DNA of 64,000 nt from Bemisia tabaci (lineage: Eukaryota > Arthropoda > Insecta > Hemiptera > Aleyrodidae): NCBI RefSeq assembly GCF_918797505.1, contig NC_092799.1, positions 12,176,295-12,240,294 of the forward strand, in the 5' to 3' direction. The notes beneath the pieces were generated by a model, which worked only from the letters and a program-made list of their open reading frames with translations, made no database searches and was not told the DNA's origin. A program made the translations under genes and the position numbers. Of this stretch, positions 34,401 through 41,500 are shown one piece after another (positions within the stretch are counted from its first letter, which is position 1; each line of letters begins with the position of its first letter).

Positions 34401-35278
34401 ATGGGTAAAAGACAAAAATATCAGGATGGAATCGTCAAATCCCATTCATTCGCTCTCTTGAGCGGATTTCACATTTCGAACGACACATTTTGCCTGAAAA
34501 CTATTTCTAACTATGTATTTTTAACAATGTGGCATTCGTTCAATTGTCAGGGAATTTCATCCAAATATGTCAGGGAAATCAGGGAAATTCAGTGAAAATG
34601 TGTGTTTTTTGGACGTATTTCTATCAAATGGAACTAAGCGCCATAGGGGGAGGAAGGGAAAGGGGGACTTGGATTGGCGGGTGTTGCGGAACGCGATGCT
34701 CGCTCCGTCCTATACTCGCAATGCTTTTCCATGGCGCTTAGTTCCGTTTGATAGAACGCGCTATCCGGGATTCCAAAATCCTCAAATGGAACTTAATTTA
34801 GCGCTTGGTTCCGTTTAACAGAAATACGCCCAGTTGACATTACCTGAAGGGTCCGTGGACGAGTGGGCAGGAGGGACTATTGTGCCCGCCATCTGTATTA
34901 GCGGCGAGGGCCCCGCTGAGGAAGGTGGGTCCAAGATTAATAGTGATACTTGCAAACCAGATCATGAATGCCCCGAAGAAGACGCACTGCGGGGAGTCCA
35001 TGAGGATGGGGCCGCTGCCCATGGCCCAATCGGAGTCCGGATCCTCGCCGGCCCCCGCCCCACCCCCGCTGTCCGCCTCCGGGAAGACCGGGCTGTCGTT
35101 GAGCACCGTCGTGAGCATGTTCACCGTTGAGACGGTGACCAGGAGGAGGAAGGCCGTCTCGACGAGGGAGCACTTCCGCATCGGCTCGCAGCGGAGGATG
35201 CTCAGGCCGAGAGGGATCAGGATCGCCGCCCGCGCGCAGTCAACCATCGCCTGGTGAAACAGCAGGCCCTGCGACCAC
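19060..35278 (-). CDS. Class A G-protein-coupled receptor, 5'-incomplete, four exons
   Basis: Join of 35278..34844, 33589..33367, 23349..23164 and 19404..19060 on the minus strand. All three visible introns have GT/AG ends and phases agree (2, 0, 0), giving 395 residues in one frame. Numbering from the first full codon (Trp1): TM2 about 5-28 with Asp13 (position 2.50); Cys36 opens TM3 (37-59); TM4 98-123 with Trp107 and Pro117; ECL2 cysteine Cys137; TM5 146-168; a basic third loop; TM6 247-269 with FWGP at 259-262; TM7 282-302 with NPTLF at 294-298; Cys313/314/316 as likely palmitoylation sites; then a Pro-rich tail. By family it should be a plasma-membrane receptor signalling through G proteins; the ligand cannot be told. 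The TM3 end reads N60-D61-S62 instead of DRY. N-terminus and TM1 are missing, and there is no in-frame start in the first exon. I do not recognise a named orthologue. Confidence 0.88.
19541..20594. mobile_element. Foldback MITE interrupted by the 550-bp element
   Basis: The outer arms TGGAGATGTTGCATGTGTGA (19,541) and its complement at 20,575-20,594 frame a palindrome of about 500 bp once the insert is removed. The inner arms are CTCAAGTTGAGGCCAAAATG and GAAATCAACTCCCAAGCTC with complements. The left arm is cut by the 19,565-20,114 insertion. It lies wholly in the intron between the last two receptor exons. Confidence 0.88.
19565..20114. mobile_element. 550-bp TIR element, nested
   Basis: Starts TGGACCACTAGACAAGGTAC and ends with ACCTTGTCTAGTGCCTCA. 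The right arm of the host foldback shows the uninterrupted site as GAGGAATTTGCAATTT. The insertion therefore lies between GAGGAA and TTTGCG, either blunt or with duplication of the dinucleotide AT. Confidence 0.9.
20598..21152. mobile_element. MITE split by a SINE
   Basis: Ends CACGGAAAAAACTGAATGTT and CAACATTCAAATTTTTTCCGTG (complementary). The intact sister at 58,619-58,842 has the same interior (GCTAACTCAA, AGTTAACGTAGCATTT, GTAAAATCAGCATTTATAC). The SINE occupies 20,628-20,933. Confidence 0.9.
20628..20933 (+). mobile_element. tRNA-derived SINE with poly(A) tail
   Basis: The head has RNA polymerase III promoter boxes: A box TGGCCCAGCAGCGG (20,642-20,655) and B box GGTTTGAATCC (20,689-20,699), spaced as in tRNA genes. 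The anticodon arm pairs at only three of five positions, so this is a tRNA relic and not a working tRNA. The body is about 210 bp and the tail is A-rich (20,912-20,932). Flanking copies GATTTAGCAT (20,618-20,627) and GATTGAGCAT (20,934-20,943) are a 10-bp target duplication with one change. A decayed relative lies near 52,059-52,295. Confidence 0.87.
21153..22619. other. Intron sequence, nothing recognised
   Basis: AT-rich, part of the 3.8-kb intron between the TM6 and TM7 exons. Open frames (for example 21,464-21,667 and 22,386-22,580) lack recognisable content or splice borders. Confidence 0.5.
22620..22869. mobile_element. CTGCCG MITE, copy 1
   Basis: 250 bp. Degenerate left end TTGTTGTGCTACGGAAAAAC, right end GCGCGGCAG. 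4-bp target duplication TATT (22,616-22,619 and 22,870-22,873). It abuts copy 2. Confidence 0.88.
22877..23126. mobile_element. CTGCCG MITE, copy 2, beside a splice donor
   Basis: Ends CTGCCGTGCTAAGGAAGAAC and TTTTCCTTCGCACGGCAG. Target duplication TATT on each side (22,873-22,876; 23,127-23,130). It lies 37 bp inside the intron from the donor of the TM6 exon. Confidence 0.92.
23164..23349 (-). CDS. GPCR exon: end of ICL3 and TM6
   Basis: 186 bp, exactly 62 codons, phase 0 at both ends. The acceptor is tgttggcag before CCGGGAGTC; the donor is GACACGAG followed by gtaggagt. It encodes residues 220-281. A strongly basic helix (EEHRRMRNYLRRIEQEGVQR) leads into TM6. The CWxP toggle motif appears as FWGP (259-262), so the tryptophan and the helix-kinking proline are kept while the cysteine is Phe. 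The exon is preceded by a 10.0-kb intron full of repeats. A MITE ends at 23,126, only 37 bp beyond the donor on the intron side. Confidence 0.88.
23475..24410 (+). mobile_element. Hairpin-bearing element, left-truncated copy of 10,288-11,690
   Basis: Begins GTAGCCCGGCCGCC, then a CTACAAACCTAA hairpin at 23,509-23,581, then text matching 10,900-11,690 (TAAATATTAAG, TTCCGTGT, CTCAAAATTGGACG, ATTCATTTTTGTACAGTT). The right terminus ACTACTGGACAAAACAGG matches the right TIR of the fuller copy; the left TIR is absent. Confidence 0.82.
24893..25144. mobile_element. CTGCCG MITE, copy 3
   Basis: 252 bp. Ends CTACCGTGCTAAGGAAAAAC and TCCTTCCTTAGCACGGTAG. Flanks TCAG/TAAG, so the target duplication is diverged or lost. 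Confidence 0.85.
25185..25310. repeat. Foldback ~125 bp (TTGCAATTTGGAACTATA)
   Basis: GCATTTTGCAATTTGGAACT and its complement TTTATAGTTCCTAATTGC flank a loop with AAAAACACTTATGTGCG. Relatives are at 37,440-37,595, and more diverged at 52,420-52,570 and 54,230-54,320. Confidence 0.75.
25364..26076. mobile_element. hAT-type MITE with the 550-bp element nested inside
   Basis: Ends CAGTGGCGTGGCGTG and complement CACGCCACGCCACTG. 8-bp target duplication TCTTTGAC (25,356-25,363 and 26,077-26,084). The left arm is cut at 25,381. Internal TATCGATCG and AAGGTGTTCGCAGCGAACAC. It is a sister of 27,461-27,624. Confidence 0.93.
25381..25930. mobile_element. 550-bp TIR element, nested copy
   Basis: TGGACCACTAGATAAGGTAC to ACCTTGTCTAGTGGTCCA. 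The host MITE's other arm gives the empty site GTGAATTGCG, so the insertion is between GTGAA and TTGCG. Confidence 0.92.
26449..26610. mobile_element. hAT-type MITE (GGCGGATCCAG family)
   Basis: Ends CAGTGGCGGATCCAG and TTGGATCCGCCTCTG. 8-bp duplication ATTGTCGC / GTTGTCGC with one change. Confidence 0.88.
26611..27452. other. Intron sequence, nothing recognised
   Basis: AT-rich DNA in the 10-kb receptor intron. No supported frame and no repeat termini. Confidence 0.5.
27461..27624. mobile_element. hAT-type MITE, intact copy
   Basis: 164 bp. Ends CAATGGTGTGGCGTG and CACGCCACGCCACTG. Perfect 8-bp target duplication TTATGCTC (27,453-27,460 and 27,625-27,632). Confidence 0.93.
27625..27915. 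repeat. Tandem duplication, 146-bp period
   Basis: TTATGCTCGCATC at 27,625 and TTATCCTCGCATC at 27,771 open two diverged copies sharing GGTATCACGC and AAAATCTTAGCTTTT. Confidence 0.75.
28010..28236. mobile_element. Near-palindromic MITE (ACACATTGGATCTAGAGTCC), copy 1
   Basis: Ends CACTAGAAAAAAAACACATT and ATGTGTTTTTTTTCCAGTG. The two halves are so complementary that almost the same peptide reads on both strands. Other copies at 29,388, 32,998, 35,393 and 53,291. Confidence 0.92.
28237..29387. other. GC-richer intron segment, no gene recognised
   Basis: A pyrimidine-rich tract (28,500-28,600, CCCTCCCCCTCCCC) and G-runs near 28,812 raise GC. I found no splice-bounded frame. It appears single copy in this window, which makes it a candidate for conserved non-coding sequence. 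Confidence 0.45.
29388..29616. mobile_element. Near-palindromic MITE (ACACATTGGATCTAGAGTCC), copy 2
   Basis: CACTGGGGAAAAAAAAACAC to GTGTTTTTTTCCCAGTG; same order as copy 1, with interior AAATCAAGAACCAAGCCTC. Confidence 0.92.
29838..29963. mobile_element. MITE of the AATTGGACGTATTTCT family
   Basis: GGACGAATTTCTGTCAAACG to CGTTTGACAGAAATACGTCC, with ATTAATGAATGAGCCC inside. Confidence 0.85.
30376..30628. mobile_element. CTGCCG MITE, copy 4
   Basis: 253 bp. CTGCCGTGCTAAGGAAGAAC to TTCTTCCTTAGCACGGCAG. Target duplication AACA (30,372-30,375; 30,629-30,632). Confidence 0.94.
30650..30830. repeat. GC-rich hairpin of the CTACAAACCTAA family
   Basis: Inner stem 30,714-30,784. An outer inverted repeat (GCCAGCTCGAAACGCG / CGCGTTTCGGGCTGGC) extends the foldback. 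It lies in the 10-kb receptor intron. Confidence 0.85.
30831..31724. other. Intron segment with an unassigned 127-codon ORF
   Basis: The frame at 31,171-31,554 (+) is the longest plus-strand frame nearby, but it has no domain, no splice context and lies inside the receptor intron on the opposite strand. I do not call it a gene. Confidence 0.4.
31729..31982. mobile_element. CTGCCG MITE, copy 5
   Basis: 254 bp. CTGCCGTCCTGAGGAAAAAC to TTTTCCTTGGCATGGCAG. Target duplication ACTA (31,725-31,728; 31,983-31,986). Confidence 0.93.
32126..32378. mobile_element. CTGCCG MITE, copy 6
   Basis: 253 bp. CTGCCGTGCTAAAAAACGCC to TTCTTCCTTAGCACGGTAG. Target duplication TATG (32,122-32,125; 32,379-32,382). 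Confidence 0.94.
32800..32990 (-). repeat. ~190-bp dispersed repeat (AAATTGAAGGCGCG family)
   Basis: Reverse complement of 35,617-35,795 and 36,308-36,500: AGCTCACGCTTCG, GGACGTCCATCGAGTACG, TGCGTCGTCGTAAACGC, CCTCTATTTCCA. Confidence 0.85.
32998..33208. mobile_element. Near-palindromic MITE (ACACATTGGATCTAGAGTCC), copy 3
   Basis: CACTGGGAAAAAAACACATT to ATGTGTTTTTTTCCCCAAG; the right terminus is decayed. Confidence 0.88.
33274..33330. repeat. CTGCCG MITE end fragment beside an exon
   Basis: GAAATCTGGGAACTCTGAAA ... TACAGCGTTTTTCCTTAG resembles the right end of the CTGCCG MITEs. It stops about 36 bp from the receptor TM5 exon. Confidence 0.6.
33367..33589 (-). CDS. GPCR exon: TM5 and first part of ICL3
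   Basis: 223 bp. The acceptor is ttgtcag before GCACTACG; its G completes Arg145 (AG|G), matching the phase of the previous exon. The donor is GCTAGG followed by gtaagtcc, phase 0. It encodes residues 146-219: TM5 (HYVLNVLWILINLICVML), then a basic stretch HKLHRDLTKA and a flexible Gly/Pro-rich loop with six consecutive glycines near 198-205. No proline is seen at the usual TM5 bend. An open frame starts internally at a GTG codon (33,582), but that is a hydrophobic segment and not a translation start. Confidence 0.87.
33677..33939. mobile_element. 263-bp MITE in the 1.25-kb receptor intron
   Basis: Ends GCGCAATCACACGCTGAA and complement TTCAGCGTGTGATTGCGG, with several inner ATTCAGC/GCTGAAT motifs. 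Non-coding. Confidence 0.85.
34608..34835. mobile_element. Long AATTGGACGTATTTCT MITE beside a splice donor
   Basis: TTGGACGTATTTCTATCAAA at the left and ACAGAAATACGCCCAGTT at the right, with repeated GGAACTAAGCGC / GCGCTTAGTTCC inside. The reverse-oriented relative is at 46,894-47,118. It ends 8 bp from the GT of the donor of the TM2-TM4 exon. Confidence 0.85.
34844..35278 (-). CDS. GPCR exon: TM2, TM3, TM4 and ECL2
   Basis: 435 bp. The acceptor reads ttgtttcag directly before GTGGTCGC; the first base completes a codon begun in the missing upstream exon (phase 2). The donor is CCCTTCAG followed by gtaatg. It encodes residues 1-144 and two bases of Arg145. TM2 carries Asp13. Cys36 at the start of TM3 and Cys137 in ECL2 are placed for the conserved disulfide. 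The second intracellular loop is long and Gly/Asp/Glu-rich (about 60-97), with a GGGAGAGED run. Counting 25 residues from Cys36 puts Asp61 where Arg3.50 of DRY normally sits. GC content is far above the surroundings, as in the other three exons. A MITE ends 8 bp beyond the donor. Confidence 0.88.
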
Positions 35279-35392
35279 CTGAAACAACACAAGTCCGGAT
35301 TCTTAGGTCTGTCGCAGGCAAACAGGAAAATCAGGCATTTTTTTGATACTCGTTCTTTCTTCTTTTTTCAGAAGCAATGCTCTGCTTTGCTG

Positions 35393-35611
35393 CACTGGAA
35401 AAATAAAACACATTGGATCTAGAGTCTAGACCCTTGAAAATATTGACAAGAAAAAGGACTCATTGATTCAATCAGATTTGAGCTTAAATCAAAAGGAAAT
35501 CCGCTCAAATTAAGAGGCTTAGTTCTTGACTTAAGCTTAAATGTGATTGAATCAAGAGTATTTTTTCTTGTCGATGTTTTTAAGATCCAATGCGTTTATT
35601 TTTTTCCAGTG
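35393..35611. mobile_element. Near-palindromic MITE (ACACATTGGATCTAGAGTCC), copy 4
   Basis: CACTGGAAAAATAAAACACA to TGCGTTTATTTTTTTCCAGTG region; lies 115 bp upstream of the first visible receptor exon. Confidence 0.9.
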
Positions 35612-35616
35612 TACTA

Positions 35617-36500
35617 GTTTGAAGCAGCGAATAAGACAAACAGAAACAAACACAATATGGAAATAGAGGGAGGGAAATGATGAGCGTTTACGACGGCGCA
35701 GAGACACAACTATTCGTACTCGATGAACGTCCGTGCTGCATCTGAAAAATTGAAGGCGCGATGAAGCGAAGCGTGAGCTCTCAATACTGTGCTATATGCT
35801 CCCTGCTAAAATGGTGAGTACAAATGAGTAGAAAATCAAAGTCGTATGAATAGGATTTCAATTCATATGAGTAGAATTTCAACTAATATGAATAGAATTT
35901 CAACTTATATAAATAGAATTTGACTCATATGAGCAGAATTTCTCTGTTCAGTTTTCGCCACCTCGAATGACTAGAAATTCAAACCGATATGACCAGAGAT
36001 TTCAACTCATATGAGTTCAGCGTTGAATCTACCATGGGCGATATCTCAGAAACTAGTCACCGCATTAACAAAATTATTAGAACAAAATGTTTTTATTTTT
36101 CAAATTTACATAATATGTCGGTATCTCCTGGTCGGAAACAGCACTTCTGGAAAGTGAAAAAAATTGAATTCATATGAGTTGAACTTTTCTACTCTTATGA
36201 GTAGAATATTCTAGTGAGATGAGTAGGATTTTTACTCATATGAGCAAGAAGTTCTACTCATGTGAGTCGGAGAATTCTGAATAGCCTTCTCATCATTTTT
36301 AGCAGGGTAGTTTGAAGCACCATTACGCGAGTAAGACAAACAGAAACAAACACAATATGGAAATAGAGGGAGGGAAAGGATGCGCGTTTACGACGGCGCA
36401 GAGATACAACTATTCGTACTTGATGAACGTCCGTGCTGCATCTGAAAAATTGAAGGCGCGACGAATCGAAGCGTGAGCTCTCAATGCTCTGCTATATGCT
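35617..36500. repeat. Two direct copies of the ~190-bp repeat around a MITE
   Basis: Copies at 35,617-35,795 and 36,308-36,500 (AGTTTGAAGCA, AATATGGAAATAGAGGGAGG, TACGACGGCGCAGAGA, GAACGTCCGTGCTGCATCTG) flank the element at 35,801-36,307. Confidence 0.88.
35801..36307. mobile_element. MITE with an internal ~22-bp minisatellite
   Basis: Inverted ends CCCTGCTAAAATGGTGAG and CTCATCATTTTTAGCAGGG. The inside repeats ATGAGTAGAATTTCAACTCA-like units at 35,830-36,010 and, in a mixed orientation, 36,165-36,290. Confidence 0.85.
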
Positions 36501-37344
36501 GTCAATGAGGTGTCGCCCAGTTTCGGGGCAAAAGTTAAAGAAGAGGCCCGAATACGTCTTTCCTGTCTTCGGCTGTGTTGATAATCATTCTTCCTTCTTT
36601 TTTCAGGTTCTTGTCTGATTTTTTTTTTGGATGGATTTGCAGACTCACGTCTTAAGCTCGTGTAAACGGCAGCACTGGCTCGGCTCTTTTGGAAATAATG
36701 GTGCTTGGATGCGTCTAGTGGCGTTCATTTTTTACGTTTTCTTTAATTTCAGAAGTCTGTCGGTTACTTTAATGCGTTCAATTCTGCAATTTCTACTCTG
36801 TACGATTGAACCTGAAAATAGCGTAAACTTGTGCTACTTTGCCAAACTTTTCTGGACCCCTCTCCACGTAGGAGATGCCCTATCAGGAAAAATCACATTA
36901 CGCCCCTTTAACCAGCCAAGGGTCGACGCCCTCAGATGCGAGCCAGTCCGACCCCGTGGGGAAGGATTTAAAATGGAACTATATCTACCAAACAGAATTA
37001 TGGGAACTAGGGAAAGATGGAGTGTGCTCTAGAAAGCTGCATAAAAAGCAATGTTAAAAAGGGTTTGAGCCCCTTTGGAAACATGGAAAAGCGTGATTTT
37101 ACATTCTATCAAACGGAGCTAAGTGCGAACTGAATGCGGCACTCGTGAGCCATAGGCATGTGATAAGGGCGTTTTGGACAAGATTCATGAGTTAATGACT
37201 CCCAAGCGGAAGCAGCAGCGGTGGCTTTGTCGTAGCTGACGTCACTGGCGCTTTATTATTCCCATTCATTCTTACGGCCCTCGACTAACGAGCACACCCC
37301 TTGTTGGGTTTCTGGTTTCATTTGGCAGAAAGACGCCAAAATAA
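36501..37344. other. Stretch with a diverged AATTGGACG MITE, no gene
   Basis: GGAACTATATCTACCAAACA (36,976) and TCATTTGGCAGAAAGACGCC (37,318) look like the decayed ends of a long member of the 34,608 family. The 133-codon frame at 36,631-37,032 has no recognisable content. Confidence 0.5.
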
Positions 37345-37682
37345 GGGTGAACAAGGCTAAAACATCAAAAGACACTAAAAGGCAGGACGTTTTGACGTTT
37401 TCGTTTCAGTGGTTTTGTGAGAACGGCATGGAGTCATATTTGGACTTCATTTTGCAATTCGGAACCATAAATTCTGGCTCATCTGTAAAAACACTTACGT
37501 GCACAGGGAAACAGATGATACATACGTTGTCTTTAAACCAAGCTAGAAATTAGAAATTATAGTTCCAATTTGCAAAATGCACTCCATTTGTATGTAGTGT
37601 TTTTGCAACTGAAAATGAGCTGGTAACAGCTCGGAACGTCCTACTTTTTAGTGTTTTTTTAATGTTTTAGCCTTGTTTACCC
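37345..37682. mobile_element. MITE with nested foldback
   Basis: Outer ends GGGTGAACAAGGCTAAAACA and TGTTTTAGCCTTGTTTACC, then GGACG ... CGTCC. A foldback of the 25,185 family sits inside at 37,440-37,595. Confidence 0.85.
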
Positions 37683-38290
37683 ATGTTTTAACTTCATCCC
37701 TATTGGTACTTACTTAAATTTATATTCTCTTTACTTTCCTAATTTTACACAAAATAATTCGTTGTCTACCCTGTTAGAGAGAATTTTCTGTGAGAATAAG
37801 CATCATACGGTAATATTTTAAACGATATTTAGCTCCTGAACCACCACTCATCTCGAAATTTTCAGCATGTCAAAAAATACAGAATTTTTAAAGTTTAATA
37901 TTTAAATATATGAAAATCATCTGAAGAGAAAGAAACAAAAAGAGTTTGCAGATTTAAAGAGTTAGATTTCCCGAAATATTGAAAACTCGTGAGATTTTCG
38001 CCATAAATATACAAAATTTCGTAAACGGACACAATTTGACTATCTGCCTAGGAATTTTAAAAAATGCCTGATTTGACAAATTGCATGAGACGTACCAAGT
38101 TTGATGAGCTAACAAAGGAATCACCACAGGTGATTCACGCTAATGTGCAATGAGAAAGCCCAAATTTACAAAACGCCTTAAAAAAGTCGTATAGGCCATT
38201 TCTCGACCTGAATACGCGAATAGTTGCTCGGTCTAATTGAACCCAACATGTAGTATACATATGAGCACTATTACGTTGTGTGTCAAATTG

Positions 38291-38545
38291 GACCGCGTTA
38301 AGCAGAGGGGCACCAAGCCACATCATCTATTGCCTAATTTAACAAGGCATTTTAATTTTTTACAAGAGAACTTTTGAGTGGGTTTCTTTAAAAATAATAA
38401 GGAATTTGCTCCGCACTGTGAAAAAAAATCACTGAGGTTTGCAAAAAAATCCGCACAATAAATTATTCTCGATGCAAAAAATTAAATTGGACGGCCAAAT
38501 TTGACAGTGGCCGATGTAGTTTAGCTCCGTTCTGCTAAACGCGGT
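38291..38545. mobile_element. MITE, ACCGCGTTAAGCAG family
   Basis: GACCGCGTTAAGCAGAGGGG to TTCTGCTAAACGCGGTC. It ends 50 bp before the satellite array. Confidence 0.8.
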
Positions 38546-38595
38546 CTAATAAATTGTACGTACTTATGCCGAACGAAAGATATCTTTCCTTTCCC

Positions 38596-41500
38596 CAGTG
38601 ATCCCGATCTTCCACGGATCCTTGTTGCTACGGAGCCCAGTATCAACTTGGTGAATTTTCAATTTTCACGGTTAGCAGCATCCGTCCGCGTCGGAGGCGG
38701 AAAGCGCGGATACAGGGTGTTCCAAATAACCGACCTGCACGGCTCATCGATGCTTTGTACGAATGGGGCCGGCAGTTTGTGATTGGGGAATTCCCAATTT
38801 GCACGGTTGGCATCGGTCAGCACTGATCGAGAAAGGAAGCGATGATACACCGTGTTCCAAAAACTGATCTACAAGATTCTTGGATGCTTGCTGCCAAGAG
38901 AGGCACGCTTTAGTTACAGTGACTTCTCAATTTAAGCGGTTGGTGGTTGGCGGTAGGTTCCATTCGGAATATAGGACAGTGTGTGGATACAGAGTGTTCG
39001 TAAAGGTGATCTCGATTTTCAAGGGATTGTTGATGCCCAGGAGCCCACTATGAACTCGGTGAAGTCTCGATTTTCATGGTTGGCAGCAGTCATCCCGAAA
39101 AAAGGAAAGTGTGTAGATACAGCGTGTTCCTAAAAGTGATCCCAATCTTCTACGGATCCTTGTTGCTAAAAAGCCCAGTATCAACGTGAAGAATTTTCAA
39201 TTTTCTCGGTTGGCAGCAGTCGTCCCCGTCGGAGGCGGAAAGCGCGGATACAGGGTGTTCCAAATAACCGACCTGCACGGGTCATCGATGCTTTGTTCGA
39301 ATGGGGGCGGCAGTTTGTCATCGGGGAATTCTCAATTTGCCCCGTTGGCATCGGTCAGCACTGATCGAGAAAGGAAGCGATGATACAGCATGTTCCAAAA
39401 ACTGATCAACATGATTCTTGGATGCTTGCTGCCAAGAGAGGCACGCTTTAGTTACAGTGACTTCTCAATTTAAGCGGTTGGCAGCAGTCATTCGGAATAA
39501 AGGAGAGTGTGTAGATACAGAGTTTTCCTAATGGTGATCTCGATTTTCCAGGGATCCTTCTTGCTACGGAGCCCAGTATCAACTTGGTGAATTTTCAATT
39601 TAGACGGTTGGCACCAGTCTTCCCCGTCGGGGGCGGAAAGCGGGGATACAGGGTGTTCCAAATAACCGACCTGCGCGGCTCATCGATGCTTTGTTCGAAG
39701 GGGGGCGGCAGTTTGTGATCGGGGAATTCCCAATTTGCACGGTTGGTATCGCTCAGCACTGATCGAGAGAGGAACGATGATACAGCGTGTTCCGAAAACT
39801 GATCTACATGATTCGTGGATGCTTGCTGCCAAGAGAGGCACGCTTTAGTTACAGTGACTTCTCAATTTAAGCGGTTGGTAGCAGTCATTCGGAATAAAGG
39901 AGAGTGTGTAGATACAGAGTGTTCCTAAAAGTGATCCCAATCTTCCACGGATCCTTCTTGCTACGGAGCCCAGTATCAACTTGGTGAATTTTCAATTTTC
40001 ACAGTTCGCAGCAGTCGTCCACGTCGGAGGCGGAAAGCGGGGATACAGGGTATTCCAAATAACCGACCTGCGCGGCTCATCGATGCTTTGTTCGAATGGG
40101 GGCGGCAGTTTGTGATCGGGGAATTCCCAATTTGCACGGTTGGTATCGCTCAGCACTGATCGAGAGAGGAACGATGATACAGCGTGTTCCGAAAACTGAT
40201 CTACATGATTCGTGGATGCTTGCTGCCAAGAGAGGCACGCTTTAGTTACAGTGACTTCTCAATTTAAGCGGTTGGTAGCAGTCATTCGGAATAAAGGAGA
40301 GTGTGTAGATACAGAGTGTTCCTAAAAGTGATCCCAATCTTCCACGGATCCTTCTTGCTACGGAGCCCAGTATCAACTTGGTGAATTTTCAATTTTCACA
40401 GTTCGCAGCAGTCGTCCACGTCGGAGGCGGAAAGCGGGGATACAGGGTATTCCAAATAACCGACCTGCGCGGCTCATCGATGCTTTGTTCGAATGGGGGC
40501 GGCAGTTTGTGATCGGGGAATTCCCAATTTGCACGGTTGGTATCGCTCAGCACTGATCGAGAGAGGAACGATGATACAGCGTGTTCCGAAAACTGATCTA
40601 CATGATTCGTGGATGCTTGCTGCCAAGAGAGGCACGCTTTAGTTACAGTGACTTCTCAATTTAAGCGGTTGGTAGCAGTCATTCGGAATAAAGGAGAGTG
40701 TGTAGATACAGAGTGTTCCTAAAAGTGATCCCAATCTTCCACGGATCCTTCTTGCTACGGAGCCCAGTATCAACTTGGTGAATTTTCAATTTTCACAGTT
40801 CGCAGCAGTCGTCCACGTCGGAGGCGGAAAGCGGGGATACAGGGTATTCCAAATAACCGACCTGCACGGCTCATCGATGCTTTGTTCGATTGGGGGCGGC
40901 AGTTTTTGATCGGGGAATTCCCAATTTGCACGGTTGGCATCGATCAGCACTGATCGAGAGAGAAACGATGATACACCGTGTTCCGAAAACTGATCTACAA
41001 GATTCTTGGATGCTTGCTGCCAAGAGAGGCACGCTTTAGTTACAGTGACTTCTCAATTTAAGCGGTTGGCAGCAGTCATTCGGAATAAAGGAGAGTGGGT
41101 AGATACACAGTGTTCCTAAAGGTGATCTCGATTTTCAAGGGATCCTTGATGCCCAGGAGCCCACTATGAACTCGGTGAAGTCTCGATTTTCATGGTTGGC
41201 AGCAATCATCCCGAAAAAAGGAAAGTGTGCAGATACAGCGTGTTCCTAAAAGTGATCCCAATCGTCTACGGATCCTTGTTGCTAAAAAGCCCAGTATCAA
41301 CGTGAAGAATTTTCAATTTTCTCGGTTGGCAGCAGTCGTCCCCGTCGGAGGCGGAAAGCGCGGATACAGGGTGTTCCAAATAACCGACCTGCACGGGTCA
41401 TCGATGCTTTGTTCGAATGGGGGCGGCAGTTTGTCATCGGCGAATTCTCAATTTGCCCCGTTGGCATCGGTCAGCACTGAGCGAGAAAGGAAGCGATGAT

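Noticed and set aside
34937..35173. Second minus-strand frame over the TM2-TM4 exon
   Set aside because: It is a Gly/Arg/Pro-rich alternative frame of a GC-rich exon, without motifs or phase match.
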